Shown here piece by piece: positions 24,693 to 33,107 of a DNA stretch of 64,000 nucleotides. The notes under the pieces are model-generated. The model was not told where the DNA came from, searched no databases, and saw only the letters and a list, made by a program, of their open reading frames with translations. This DNA comes from Erysipelotrichaceae bacterium. GTDB lineage: Bacteria > Bacillota_I > Bacilli_A > Erysipelotrichales > Erysipelotrichaceae. Every line of letters starts with the position of its first letter. Position 1 is the first letter of the stretch. The stretch is taken from assembly GCA_017432005.1 (NCBI GenBank), contig JAFRKA010000016.1, positions 62,001 through 126,000 of the forward strand. The letters run 5' to 3'. Made by a program: the position numbers and the translations under genes.

Positions 24693-25793
24693 ATGAAAAA
24701 ACTATTTACGATCCTGCTTGCTGTATTATTAGTCTTCGGTCTTACTGCCTGCAACAATGGCGGCGGAAATGAACCGGAAACAGTAGACGACAAGCACCTG
24801 GAAAACCTGTCTATCGCATTCGTTCCTTCAAAGCCAGCTGATGCGATCCTCGAAGCTGCTGAACCTCTGAAGCAGATGCTGATCGACAAGCTTGCTGAAA
24901 AAGGTTATACCGTTGACAATGTAGACATTTCAGTCGGTACTGACTTCGCTACAGTCGGTGAAGGTATGATCTCCGGAACCATCGATATCGGTTTCCTTAA
25001 CTCAAGCACTTACGTTCTGTATCAGCCGGATGGCGTTGAACTGCTGCTCATTGCCTTACGTACAGGTGTCGGCGATGCCAATGGCCGTATCATCATGCCT
25101 GAAGAAGGAATCACTCCTTGGAACGAAGGTATCACTACTGACTCCGGTCTGGCTAATGGTTACTCAGGACTGGCATTTGTCAACATCGCTACCGAAAAGG
25201 GTAAAGAACTGTATGACAAGACTGTTGCCGGTACTCTGACCTGGGAAGACCTCGACAGCGCTTCTTGGGAGACTTCTTCCGTTACTTCCGGTTCAGGATA
25301 TATTTATCCTTCTGTATGGCTCAACAACACATTTGGTGAGGGTGCCGGAAACGAAAAGAGAACGATCGCCAATCTGTCAAAAGTCGTTACTGACCGTTCT
25401 TACTCTGATATGATGGCTTCTCTGCTGACTGGCGGCTGCGATGTATTCGTAGGTTACGCTGACGTCAGAAAAGATGCTCAGTCACAGGAAAACTTCCTGG
25501 CTGCTTATGCTGACGAAGTTGCAGCCGGAACCTATGAGAATGTCTATGACATCATCAAGGTCATCGCTGTTTCTGACTTCATCATGAACGACTGTATCGC
25601 AGTTACCAATGAAGAGATCAACCCGAAGATGACTGCTGAGCTCAAGACAGCTTTACAGGAATCCTTCATGGAGATCATCGAAACTGATGAGGGTAAAGCT
25701 GCTGTCAAGCCTTATTCACACATCGGTTACGCGCTGGGCGACGATTCAGAATATGATTCTACAAGAGCCGCTGCAGCATTATTTGCTGAGTAA
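24693..25793 (+). CDS. phnD: PhnD-type ABC transporter substrate-binding lipoprotein
   Basis: A 366-residue periplasmic-binding-like lipoprotein. The signal peptide ends in GLTAC (lipid-modified Cys20). The mature part has the PhnD/phosphonate-binding fold: SIAFVPSKPADAILEAAEPL, the GTDFATVGEGMISGTIDIGFL strand-loop and the VTSGSGYIYPSVWL anion-binding region. Relatives bind phosphonates, phosphite or phosphate-like anions. It heads a PhnD-PhnC-PhnE-PhnE operon. A strong terminator hairpin follows it, so this gene is probably expressed above the membrane subunits. Codon use is biased to frequent codons, consistent with high expression. Confidence 0.88.
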   Translation: MKKLFTILLAVLLVFGLTACNNGGGNEPETVDDKHLENLSIAFVPSKPADAILEAAEPLKQMLIDKLAEKGYTVDNVDISVGTDFATVGEGMISGTIDIGFLNSSTYVLYQPDGVELLLIALRTGVGDANGRIIMPEEGITPWNEGITTDSGLANGYSGLAFVNIATEKGKELYDKTVAGTLTWEDLDSASWETSSVTSGSGYIYPSVWLNNTFGEGAGNEKRTIANLSKVVTDRSYSDMMASLLTGGCDVFVGYADVRKDAQSQENFLAAYADEVAAGTYENVYDIIKVIAVSDFIMNDCIAVTNEEINPKMTAELKTALQESFMEIIETDEGKAAVKPYSHIGYALGDDSEYDSTRAAAALFAE

Positions 25794-25812
25794 TCAGTCT
25801 TAATTTACAGCT

Positions 25813-25847
25813 AAGGCGCATGTAATATGTTCATGCGCCTTTTTTTA
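25813..25847 (+). terminator. Intra-operon terminator between phnD and phnC
   Basis: AAGGCGCATG (25813-25822) pairs with CATGCGCCTT (25832-25841), followed by T's. It lies between the binding protein and ATPase genes, where partial termination is commonly used to make more binding protein than permease. Confidence 0.8.
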
Positions 25848-25867
25848 AACTATAGGGGGATTTCGAT

Positions 25868-26647
25868 ATGATTAAGTTTGATCACGTTGATAAGGTATAT
25901 GCCAACGGCACCAAAGCCTTAGACGACATAAATCTGGAGATCGAACAAGGAGAATTTGTAGCGATCATCGGTCTGTCCGGTGCCGGTAAATCCACACTGA
26001 TCAGGACCATCAACAAGATGATCGATGTGACAAGCGGAACAGTCACCGTCAACGGTATCGACGTTTCGACCCTTAAGGGAAAAGCACTCAGAGAATTCAG
26101 AAGAAAGATCGGCATGGTGTTCCAGTCGTTCAACCTGGTATCCAAGACCACGGTCATCAACAACGTTCTGACCGCCAGAGTCGCCGATATGAATTTCTTC
26201 CGGACTCTTTTCGGTCTGTTCTCGAAAGAGGACAAGATCTTCGCTCTTGAAGCACTTGACAAGGTAGGCATCCTTGATAAGGCCTACATCAGAGCCGATC
26301 AGCTTTCCGGCGGACAGCAGCAGCGTGTTGCCCTGGCAAGGACGCTGGCGCAGAATCCGGAGATCATCCTGGCGGATGAACCTGTTGCGGCACTGGACCC
26401 GGTCATGGCTGATGTCGTCATGACAGACTTCAAGAGGATCAACAAAGATATGAACATAACCGTTTTGATCAACATCCACCATGTTGACCTGGCGTTACAA
26501 TATGCAGACAGAGTAATAGGTATCCAGGCAGGCCAGATCGTCTATGACGGTCCGACTTCCAAAGTCACCAATGACGTCCTCAAGCACATTTATGGCCGTG
26601 AACTGACTGATGACGACCTGATGAAGGAGAACAAGAATGCTGGATGA
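25868..26647 (+). CDS. phnC: PhnC-type ABC transporter ATPase
   Basis: A 259-residue nucleotide-binding subunit: Walker A IGLSGAGKSTLIR, Q-loop MVFQSFNLV, signature LSGGQQQRVALARTLA, Walker B IILADEPVAALDP, and switch His in INIHHVDLAL. The sequence MIKFDHVDKVYANGTKALDDI and the block KTTVINNVLTARV match PhnC. It powers uptake of the anion bound by the PhnD protein upstream. AGGGGGA is the ribosome site, and the phnE gene overlaps its end by 11 nt. Confidence 0.92.
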   Translation: MIKFDHVDKVYANGTKALDDINLEIEQGEFVAIIGLSGAGKSTLIRTINKMIDVTSGTVTVNGIDVSTLKGKALREFRRKIGMVFQSFNLVSKTTVINNVLTARVADMNFFRTLFGLFSKEDKIFALEALDKVGILDKAYIRADQLSGGQQQRVALARTLAQNPEIILADEPVAALDPVMADVVMTDFKRINKDMNITVLINIHHVDLALQYADRVIGIQAGQIVYDGPTSKVTNDVLKHIYGRELTDDDLMKENKNAG

Positions 26648-27467
26648 TCTGTTACATATCTTTTATCCGCGGACATATACACTCGGCAACGGCAAGCAGG
26701 TGAAGGAGAAGTTCAATCCGGCACCTTACATCGTCATTGCCGTCGTGCTCATTTCGCTGTATTTCATGAACATCTGTAAAGTCGACTGGCACAAGTTCTC
26801 TAAGAACATCGCCAACTTCTTTACGATGCTGGACCAGATGTTCCCGCCGCGCTGGGAATTCTGGCGTGAACTGAAGAAACCGATGATCGATACGATGGCC
26901 ATGTCCCTGCTGGGTACGGCTTTCGGTTCGATCCTGGCTCTGCCGACCAGTTTCTATGTTTCCAACAACTTTCATTTCAATAAGACTTATCTTGGACTGC
27001 ACCGCGGCATCATCGCCATCTTCAGGACGATCCCGACCCTGGTCATTGCCAAACTCTTATCAACAACGCTTGGTGTAGGTACGCTCGCCGGTACACTGGC
27101 GATCACGATCTTCACCTATACGATCGCGGTCAAGATGATGTACGAACAGATCGAGACGATCGATATGAAACCTTATGAAGCGATGGAATCGACCGGTGCA
27201 AACAGGATGCAGTCGATCATCTATTCGGCTTTTCCGCAGGTCAGAGGTTACTTCTGGTCTACGGTCCTCTATTGTTTTGAGACCAATGTCCGTTCAGCGG
27301 CCATCCTGGGTTATGTCGGAGCCGGCGGTATCGGTGTTCAGATCAATACCCAGCTCAACTGGCGTAAGTATGAGAATGCCGGCATGATCGTGCTGGTACT
27401 GGTCATCACCGTCGTCGTCATTGAATCGATCTCACGTGAAATCAGAAAGAAGCTGGTGCAGGGATGA
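26637..27467 (+). CDS. phnE: PhnE-type ABC permease (first copy)
   Basis: A 276-residue permease with six predicted helices and the EAA-like cytoplasmic loop YEAMESTGANRMQSIIYSAFPQV, which contacts the ATPase. The C-terminal SAAILGYVGAGGIG is typical of PhnE and PstA-like permeases. The start overlaps phnC by 11 nt and the next permease gene overlaps by 4 nt, so translation is coupled along the operon. The two permeases probably form a heterodimer. Confidence 0.9.
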   Translation: MLDDLLHIFYPRTYTLGNGKQVKEKFNPAPYIVIAVVLISLYFMNICKVDWHKFSKNIANFFTMLDQMFPPRWEFWRELKKPMIDTMAMSLLGTAFGSILALPTSFYVSNNFHFNKTYLGLHRGIIAIFRTIPTLVIAKLLSTTLGVGTLAGTLAITIFTYTIAVKMMYEQIETIDMKPYEAMESTGANRMQSIIYSAFPQVRGYFWSTVLYCFETNVRSAAILGYVGAGGIGVQINTQLNWRKYENAGMIVLVLVITVVVIESISREIRKKLVQG

Positions 27468-28285
27468 GTGAAAAGATAACTGTTAAAACTCAGGCGAAGA
27501 AATTCCCGCCTGTCTGGCCGCGCTTTGCGATCGAACTGCTCGGCGTCATTCTGATCTATCTGCTGACCAAAGAGACTGTCGATTTCACCGGTCTCAATCA
27601 GCGAGGTCTGGCTATTGCCAAGCAGACCATCATCGGTCTGATGCATCCTTCCATGAAACTGATCCTTGATCCGTCAAGTGTCGGTCTCGGACATATGCTG
27701 CTGGAGACTCTGGCGATCGCTTTCCTTGGTACCGTCATCGGTATCATTCTGGCTTTGCCGCTGGCTTTTCTGTCCAGCCGCAATGTCGCTCCGGTCTGGA
27801 TGACTTATATCTTCCTGACAATCATCTCTTTGATCAGAGCCTTCCCGGCTTTCATCTACGGTATCATGTTCGTCAAGGTCGTAGGTACAGGACCGTTTGC
27901 CGGTGTTCTGACCATGGCCATAAGTTCCGTAGGTATGCTTTCAAAGCTGCTGATCGAAGCGATCGAAGACATGGATCCTGGCATCGTTGAAGCTCTGGAT
28001 GCAGCCGGCTGTTCACCTTTCGAGAAGATCAGATACGGCATCATACCGCAGCTCAGTTCCAATATCGTCTCGATCGTCATCTACCGTCTGGATATCAATG
28101 TCAAGAACGCATCCATCCTGGGTGTCGTCGGTGCCGGCGGTATCGGTGCTTCACTTATCCATGCGATCGGACAGGGCAACTGGCCGAATACCAGTGCCAT
28201 GCTGCTGGGCCTGACGATCCTGGTCCTGATCCTGGAATACTTCTCTACCAAGCTGCGTAAGAAACTGTCGGTCGGAGAATACTAG
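27464..28285 (+). CDS. phnE: PhnE-type ABC permease (second copy)
   Basis: A 273-residue permease paralogous to the preceding one, with the same C-terminal block (NASILGVVGAGGIGASL) and EAA loop (VEALDAAGCSPFEKIRYGIIPQL). It overlaps the first phnE by ATGA. A P-loop protein gene follows 9 nt later and appears to be part of the same transcript. Confidence 0.9.
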   Translation: MSEKITVKTQAKKFPPVWPRFAIELLGVILIYLLTKETVDFTGLNQRGLAIAKQTIIGLMHPSMKLILDPSSVGLGHMLLETLAIAFLGTVIGIILALPLAFLSSRNVAPVWMTYIFLTIISLIRAFPAFIYGIMFVKVVGTGPFAGVLTMAISSVGMLSKLLIEAIEDMDPGIVEALDAAGCSPFEKIRYGIIPQLSSNIVSIVIYRLDINVKNASILGVVGAGGIGASLIHAIGQGNWPNTSAMLLGLTILVLILEYFSTKLRKKLSVGEY

Positions 28286-28294
28286 GAGTCAGCT

Positions 28295-29269
28295 ATGAGT
28301 AATAAAGTATTTAAAACCGTTCTGCTGCTGGCTTTGCCGGCAAGCGGCAAATCTGAAGTGCGTCACTTCATGGCCAATATCGAACCGAAGCGACTGGAAG
28401 AAGAATTCCACATCGGTGATAATCTGCAGCTTGATGACTATCCTTATGTCTATTTCATGCGCTGCATCGATGATGAGATGGTGAAGCTCGGCAAAGATCC
28501 GATCTTCTATCCCGGTCAGAATCCGTTCTATGACAGCCGTGACTGGGGAACACTGTGTCAGCTGCTCAATGAAGATTATCACGACCTGCTCAACCGCAAG
28601 AGAGTAATAGTTGATTCGGCCGCGATCTGGCTGTTCGACCGCATCGATGCGGCAGCCGGTATCGCAGGATTAAAACCACGTCTGGCTGAGCTCGATCAGA
28701 AAACAAGATCCACGATCGCTGAAAAGCTCGAGAAAGAAGCCCGCAAGATCCTGAATGAAAAAGAAGCACAGATCCCGGATTCCTTTGAAGGTAAGACGAT
28801 CGTCATCGAATGTGCCAGAGGCGGACCGGACGGTTCAGATATGCCTTTGAGCGGGGAATACGGCTATCAGTATTCACTGGCGCAGTTTGCGCCTGATCTG
28901 CTGGAAGAAGCGGCGATCCTGTACATCTGGGTAACTCCGGAAGAATCCAGAAGGAAAAACAATGAGCGGGCTGATCCGGATGATCCGGGTTCCAATCTCT
29001 TCCATGGCGTTCCAATGTCAGTGATGCTCGGAGACTATGGCTGTGACGACATGCAGTATCTGCATGAACACAGTGAAAAAGAAAATACTATCACCGTCAT
29101 CAAAGACGGAAAGACGTACTATGTACCGATCGGTGTCTTCGATAACCGTGTCGACAAGACTTCCTTCCTAAGAGGAGAGCCTGAGACATGGGACAGCGCA
29201 AAGGTCGATGAAATGACCGTTGCTGTCAAAGAGGCTACCGATACGATGTGGACCAATTACCGCAGGTAA
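28295..29269 (+). CDS. P-loop protein of unknown function in the phn operon
   Basis: A 324-residue soluble protein with a Walker A motif near the N-terminus (LLLALPASGKSEVRHF). The middle is rich in conserved-looking acidic and aromatic stretches (NPFYDSRDWGTLCQLL, VIVDSAAIWLFDRID, VIECARGGPDGSDMPL). This recalls nucleotide or small-molecule kinases, but I do not recognise the family. It has AGGAG 8 nt before the ATG, lies 9 nt after phnE and precedes a terminator, so it belongs to the transporter operon and may act on the imported compound. That link is inference. Confidence 0.7.
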   Translation: MSNKVFKTVLLLALPASGKSEVRHFMANIEPKRLEEEFHIGDNLQLDDYPYVYFMRCIDDEMVKLGKDPIFYPGQNPFYDSRDWGTLCQLLNEDYHDLLNRKRVIVDSAAIWLFDRIDAAAGIAGLKPRLAELDQKTRSTIAEKLEKEARKILNEKEAQIPDSFEGKTIVIECARGGPDGSDMPLSGEYGYQYSLAQFAPDLLEEAAILYIWVTPEESRRKNNERADPDDPGSNLFHGVPMSVMLGDYGCDDMQYLHEHSEKENTITVIKDGKTYYVPIGVFDNRVDKTSFLRGEPETWDSAKVDEMTVAVKEATDTMWTNYRR

Positions 29270-29291
29270 CAGTCCGATATCATAAATAATC

Positions 29292-29328
29292 AAAGGCCGG
29301 TGGATCAAAGGTTCGCCGGTCTTTCTTG
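29292..29328 (+). terminator. Terminator of the phn operon
   Basis: An 11-bp stem with two G-T pairs forms from 29292-29302 and 29314-29324 (core CCGG/CCGG) around an 11-nt loop, followed by TTTCTT. Confidence 0.75.
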
Positions 29329-29341
29329 AAAAGGAGAAAAG

Positions 29342-29764
29342 ATGTTAAAAGTTCTGTCGTTCATGCTGATAGTAGCAGCCAGCGCGATGTATCAGGTCGC
29401 TTCCGAAAGGACAGCGCCGGACATGAATCCCTTTGCCGGGATCGTCATTATTTATATCACGGGTCTATTGACGTCGCTGATCGTTTTCTTTCTTTCTGCC
29501 AGAGGCGTACCGCTCTTTGAAGAGATGAAGAAGGCAAATATCTTTTCTGTCGTCCTTGGTGTCGTTGTCTGCATGGTCGATCTTGGTTATATCATGGCCT
29601 ATCGCAGCGGTTTCAATGTCGGCACATTGAGTCCGCTCTCATCAGTCGCTTTGATGGTCGTCATGGCGCTGATCGCGGTGATCTTCTACAAAGAGAGGAT
29701 GCCAATCCGCAGTATCGTCGGTCTGACGATCGCTGCGATCGGTGTGCTGATGACTATACAGTAA
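29342..29764 (+). CDS. Half-size EamA/DMT-superfamily transporter
   Basis: A 140-residue protein with four or five hydrophobic helices and a single EamA-like repeat (GFNVGTLSPLSSVALMVVMALIAVIFYKERM followed by VGLTIAAIGVLMTIQ, shown here as family marks). Full EamA exporters have two such repeats in about 300 residues, so this one would work as a dimer, like small multidrug-resistance or UPF0060-type proteins. The substrate is unknown. AAAAGGAG precedes the start. It is a monocistronic unit between two terminators. Confidence 0.8.
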   Translation: MLKVLSFMLIVAASAMYQVASERTAPDMNPFAGIVIIYITGLLTSLIVFFLSARGVPLFEEMKKANIFSVVLGVVVCMVDLGYIMAYRSGFNVGTLSPLSSVALMVVMALIAVIFYKERMPIRSIVGLTIAAIGVLMTIQ

Positions 29765-29781
29765 GATGATGATCTGCTTAC

Positions 29782-29811
29782 AGGCTCTGTCGGAAAAGGC
29801 AGAGCTTTTGT
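29782..29811 (+). terminator. Terminator after the EamA-like gene
   Basis: AGGCTCTG (29782-29789) pairs with CAGAGCTT (29800-29807), one G-T pair included, followed by TTTTGTT. The T tract merges into an extended -10 (29809-29817) for the next gene. Confidence 0.7.
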
Positions 29812-29826
29812 TATATCATAGAGTAA
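29809..29826 (+). promoter_or_regulatory. Extended -10 promoter, leaderless start of the VanZ operon
   Basis: TGTTATATC (29809-29817) fits an extended -10 element. It ends 9 nt before the ATG at 29827, and no Shine-Dalgarno lies between, so the mRNA would begin almost at the start codon. Confidence 0.5.
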
Positions 29827-30912
29827 ATGGGAGTCAAATTTACTGAAGTATCGATCGAGATAGTTGCTACGGTCATGATGTTCATGATGGTCTTTCTGAT
29901 GCCGCTTGTCGATCATCTGATCTGTTCAAAACTGGGACTGAATCTTCGGGACGGTGTCAGCAAGAATCCGAAAGCCGATGATCTTCTGCATCTGCGCAAG
30001 AGGATCCTCATCCTGATCTTCATTGTCTATCTGACACTGCTGGCTTATGTGGCCTTCTTCTCCAGATCGGCGGCAGATGACTATCTTCTGCATATCTCTT
30101 TCTATGAAGATCTCAACAATTCCGTAAAGATCGACTACGGTATCCTTGAACTGATAAAAATGTTCTTTACGGAAGGACCTGCTTCCGCACTTAGCCATGT
30201 GAAGATCGTAAACATGGACGATCTGATGCAGGTATATCTCAATATCGTCATGTTCGTACCGATGGGCTATCTGCTTCCTTATGTCTTCGACTGGTATCGT
30301 CGAAGCCATATCACCCTGAAAGTGACGGTAACCTGCTTCGTAGTCTCTTTACTGATTGAAAACATTCAGCTAATCACGAAGCTGGGTTTTTACGACTGTG
30401 ACGATATCATCTCCAATACGCTGGGCGGTATCATAGGACAGTACTTCTATATTGCGTTTGCCTATGTGCTGGTCCATCCGGATTTCCGTAAGGAACTGCG
30501 CAGCAATATCTTATGGCGCTTAAGATCGATAAAAACTGCCTTTCATCCGTTCTACTCCAAACTTCATGTTTCAAGAGTGACGGTCTATGCCCAGGACAGG
30601 GATGAAGTCCTGGATTTCTATAAGAAGAAACTGGGTCTGCGTCTGAAGAAAGAGATCGATCTGAGTGAAGACGAGACAGACCTCTTATTTGATTTCGGAA
30701 AGAATCAGGTCGAAGTCCACTGCTCACCGGCCTATAAGGATCTGCCTTTGCAGAACATCGTCTTTGCCTGCAATAACTCTGAGTATCTGAAAAAGAATCT
30801 GGAAAAATACGGCATCAGCTGCAGTGAATATGAAGCCGATCAGTATACCGGTCTGAGGAAATTCACTTTCATGGGACCGGATGAAGTCTATTTTACGATC
30901 ATCGAAGAATAG
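29827..30912 (+). CDS. VanZ-like membrane protein fused to a VOC/glyoxalase-fold domain
   Basis: A 361-residue protein. Residues 10-220 contain membrane helices and the VanZ signature (NIVMFVPMGYLLPYVF, then SLLIENIQLITKLGFYDCDD and ISNTLGGIIG). From about residue 240 a soluble vicinal-oxygen-chelate module follows, with HVSRVTVYAQDRDEVLDFYKKKLGL at its start and DEVYFTIIEE at its end. VanZ proteins give low-level teicoplanin resistance; VOC folds include bleomycin- and fosfomycin-resistance proteins and glyoxalases. The fusion is unusual. Metal ligands of the VOC domain are not obvious, so it may bind rather than catalyse. It leads an operon of five coupled genes. Confidence 0.8.
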   Translation: MGVKFTEVSIEIVATVMMFMMVFLMPLVDHLICSKLGLNLRDGVSKNPKADDLLHLRKRILILIFIVYLTLLAYVAFFSRSAADDYLLHISFYEDLNNSVKIDYGILELIKMFFTEGPASALSHVKIVNMDDLMQVYLNIVMFVPMGYLLPYVFDWYRRSHITLKVTVTCFVVSLLIENIQLITKLGFYDCDDIISNTLGGIIGQYFYIAFAYVLVHPDFRKELRSNILWRLRSIKTAFHPFYSKLHVSRVTVYAQDRDEVLDFYKKKLGLRLKKEIDLSEDETDLLFDFGKNQVEVHCSPAYKDLPLQNIVFACNNSEYLKKNLEKYGISCSEYEADQYTGLRKFTFMGPDEVYFTIIEE

Positions 30913-30925
30913 AGAGGGAAACGAT

Positions 30926-32071
30926 ATGAACTTGCTGATACACGACCTTGATGAGACAGGTTTCAACAAGATAGCCGGCCAGTATAAAGACTGGACCATC
31001 ATTTCCGACCACGGCACGATCAGACCCTGTGTCGGCTGTTTCAGCTGCTGGAACAGTAACCCCGGACAGTGTGTTATGAAAGACGGTTATGAGAATATGG
31101 GCTATCTGATCCATCACGCTGATGAAGTAGTCGTCATATCCCGCTATACCTATGGCGGTTTCTCTTCTTTCGTCAAGAATGTCTTTGACCGCTCTTTAGG
31201 TTATGTGCTTCCGCACTTTGAGATCGTCAACGGTGAATCACATCATAAGAAACGTTATGACGAAGACAAATCATACAATTTCATCTTCTATGGCAAAGAT
31301 CTGAGCGAAGAAGATAAGGAAAGTGCCCGTCGCTATGTAACGGCAGTTGCCACCAATATGCGTACCCATGTCAGCAATATCATCTTCACCGAAGCTGCAG
31401 AAGATATAAATATAAAGACCAAGGATACATTCTGTGATTCCGGCAAGACCGTGCTGTTCAATGCCAGTATGCGAAATGTCAAAGGCAATTCCGCAATCCT
31501 GGCCAGACAGCTGCAGAAACAGCTCAATGGTGATGTACCGATAATCGATCTGTCGGGATACCTCAACAGGATGGATGAGCTGATGAAAGAATTTGAAGAT
31601 GTCGAGACCATCGTCTTATGTACACCTTTATACGTCGACGGACTGCCATCTCAGCTGATCAGATTCATGGAAAAATACGAAAGAGAATATACAGGCGGAC
31701 GCAAGAAGATCTACGTGCTGGCCAATATGGGACTGTTTGAAAGTCGGCAGCTGGTAAATCTTATGTCTGCGGTCAGACAGTGGAGCGATAAGATGCGTTT
31801 TGAATACAACGGAGGCCTGGCTGTCAGTGCCGGCGAGATGATCGGTCCATTGACGGAGGCGATGCCTTTCGGCAAATGGGTGACCAAAGAAGTCGCTGAA
31901 GGCACGAACAGACTGGCAGGAGCGATTAACAGATCTGAGAAGATCGAAGACATATACACGGATGCCTATCGCTTCCCGCGCTGGCTTTACATCGCGATCG
32001 CCAACAGCGGCTGGAAGAGGATGGCCAAGGCTGCCGGTATCGATCCGAAGGAGCTGTTCAGAAGACTGTAG
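30926..32071 (+). CDS. Tandem flavodoxin-fold (NADPH-dependent FMN reductase-like) protein
   Basis: A 381-residue protein with two flavodoxin-like domains. Domain 1 (about 1-180) has the family block TIRPCVGCFSCWNSNPGQC and the flavin loop VVVISRYTYGGFSSFVKNVFDR. Domain 2 (about 185-381) restarts with KTVLFNASMRNVKGNSAILA and has TIVLCTPLYVDGLPSQLIRF. Both may bind FMN. Duplicated iron-sulfur-flavoprotein-like reductases of this length are uncommon. The start at 30926 has GAGAGGG upstream; an in-frame ATG at 30881 is inside the previous gene. The kinase-fold gene starts directly after its stop codon. Confidence 0.82.
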   Translation: MNLLIHDLDETGFNKIAGQYKDWTIISDHGTIRPCVGCFSCWNSNPGQCVMKDGYENMGYLIHHADEVVVISRYTYGGFSSFVKNVFDRSLGYVLPHFEIVNGESHHKKRYDEDKSYNFIFYGKDLSEEDKESARRYVTAVATNMRTHVSNIIFTEAAEDINIKTKDTFCDSGKTVLFNASMRNVKGNSAILARQLQKQLNGDVPIIDLSGYLNRMDELMKEFEDVETIVLCTPLYVDGLPSQLIRFMEKYEREYTGGRKKIYVLANMGLFESRQLVNLMSAVRQWSDKMRFEYNGGLAVSAGEMIGPLTEAMPFGKWVTKEVAEGTNRLAGAINRSEKIEDIYTDAYRFPRWLYIAIANSGWKRMAKAAGIDPKELFRRL

Positions 32072-32611
32072 ATGGAAGATATTAAAGTATGTGACAGAAC
32101 TTATAAGATCATAAGACTGCTGGGACATGGCAAGGGAGGCTATTCCTATCTTGCGCAGGCTGATGATCATTTTTACGTCCTGAAACAGATCCATCATGAA
32201 CCGTGCGACTATTATTCCTTCGGCAACAAGATCGAAGCGGAAAGAAACGACTACGAACGTCTGAAGAAAGCCGGTATCAGGATACCGGAGCTGATCGCGA
32301 TCGATATAAAGAAGGAGAGGATAGTCAAGGAATACATCGAAGGAGAAACAGTCTTTGAACTGCTCAGAAAAGGGATATCAGTTGAATCTTATCTTGAGCA
32401 GTTAAAAGAAATGACTGATAAAGCTAAAGCCGCAGGACTCAATATCGATTACTTCCCTACCAACTTCATAGTAAACAACGATACATTATGGTATATCGAT
32501 TATGAGTGCAATGACTATATGGAAGAATGGGATCTGGAACACTGGGGGATCAAATATTGGTCAGATACTGAAGAATTCAGGAAATATCTGAAGGAGAATG
32601 GATATGCTTAG
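32072..32611 (+). CDS. Small protein-kinase-fold protein
   Basis: A 179-residue minimal kinase. The Gly-rich loop is LLGHGKGGYSYLA, the ATP lysine is in HFYVLKQI, the catalytic-loop equivalent is LNIDYFPTNFIVNN, and the metal Asp is in LWYIDYECNDY. The size suits a reduced kinase related to aminoglycoside/RIO-like enzymes; the substrate may be a small molecule or protein. Its ATG directly follows the previous stop (TAG-ATG), so translation is coupled. The downstream GNAT gene begins inside its last codons. Confidence 0.75.
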   Translation: MEDIKVCDRTYKIIRLLGHGKGGYSYLAQADDHFYVLKQIHHEPCDYYSFGNKIEAERNDYERLKKAGIRIPELIAIDIKKERIVKEYIEGETVFELLRKGISVESYLEQLKEMTDKAKAAGLNIDYFPTNFIVNNDTLWYIDYECNDYMEEWDLEHWGIKYWSDTEEFRKYLKENGYA

Positions 32612-33107
32612 ACTGAGACCGTATAAAGCCTGTGATGCGAAGACGATCGTGACCTGGGTGGGTGATGAAGTGTCATTCCGTAAATGGTGTGCCGACCGTT
32701 ATGATCATTATCCGATCAGTGCTGAAGACATGAATGAACATTATAATGCGGTGGCATATGATGATAACTTCTATCAGTTCACAGCTTTTGATGAAAGCGG
32801 AATCGTTGGTCATCTGATCATGCGCTTTACGGATGAAGAAAAGAAGATCCTGCGTTTTGGTTTTGTCATCGTTGATCCGAAGAAACGCGGGCAAGGCTAT
32901 GGAAAAAAGATGCTGGAACTGGCGATAAAATATGCTTTTGAAATATTGAAAACAGAAAAGATCACTCTGGCAGCTTTTGACAATAATCCGGAAGCGATAA
33001 GGTGTTACAAAGCGGTCGGTTTTAAAGAAATCATACCTGAAGAAGAAAGGCCTTTCTGTGTCTTTGATGAACAGTGGCAAAGGGTCGAGATGGAAATGAC
33101 GCAATGA
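32604..33107 (+). CDS. GNAT-family N-acetyltransferase
   Basis: A 167-residue GNAT enzyme: the acetyl-CoA-binding motif is FVIVDPKKRGQGYGKKML (V-x-x-x-x-R-G-x-G-x-G), and the C-terminal strand includes EAIRCYKAVGFKE. The start at 32604 lies 7 nt after AAGGAG; ATG 32598 is too close to it. The gene overlaps the kinase-fold gene by 8 nt and the next acetyltransferase gene by ATGA. The acceptor is unknown; GNATs modify ribosomal proteins, amino acids or drugs. Confidence 0.85.
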   Translation: MLRLRPYKACDAKTIVTWVGDEVSFRKWCADRYDHYPISAEDMNEHYNAVAYDDNFYQFTAFDESGIVGHLIMRFTDEEKKILRFGFVIVDPKKRGQGYGKKMLELAIKYAFEILKTEKITLAAFDNNPEAIRCYKAVGFKEIIPEEERPFCVFDEQWQRVEMEMTQ

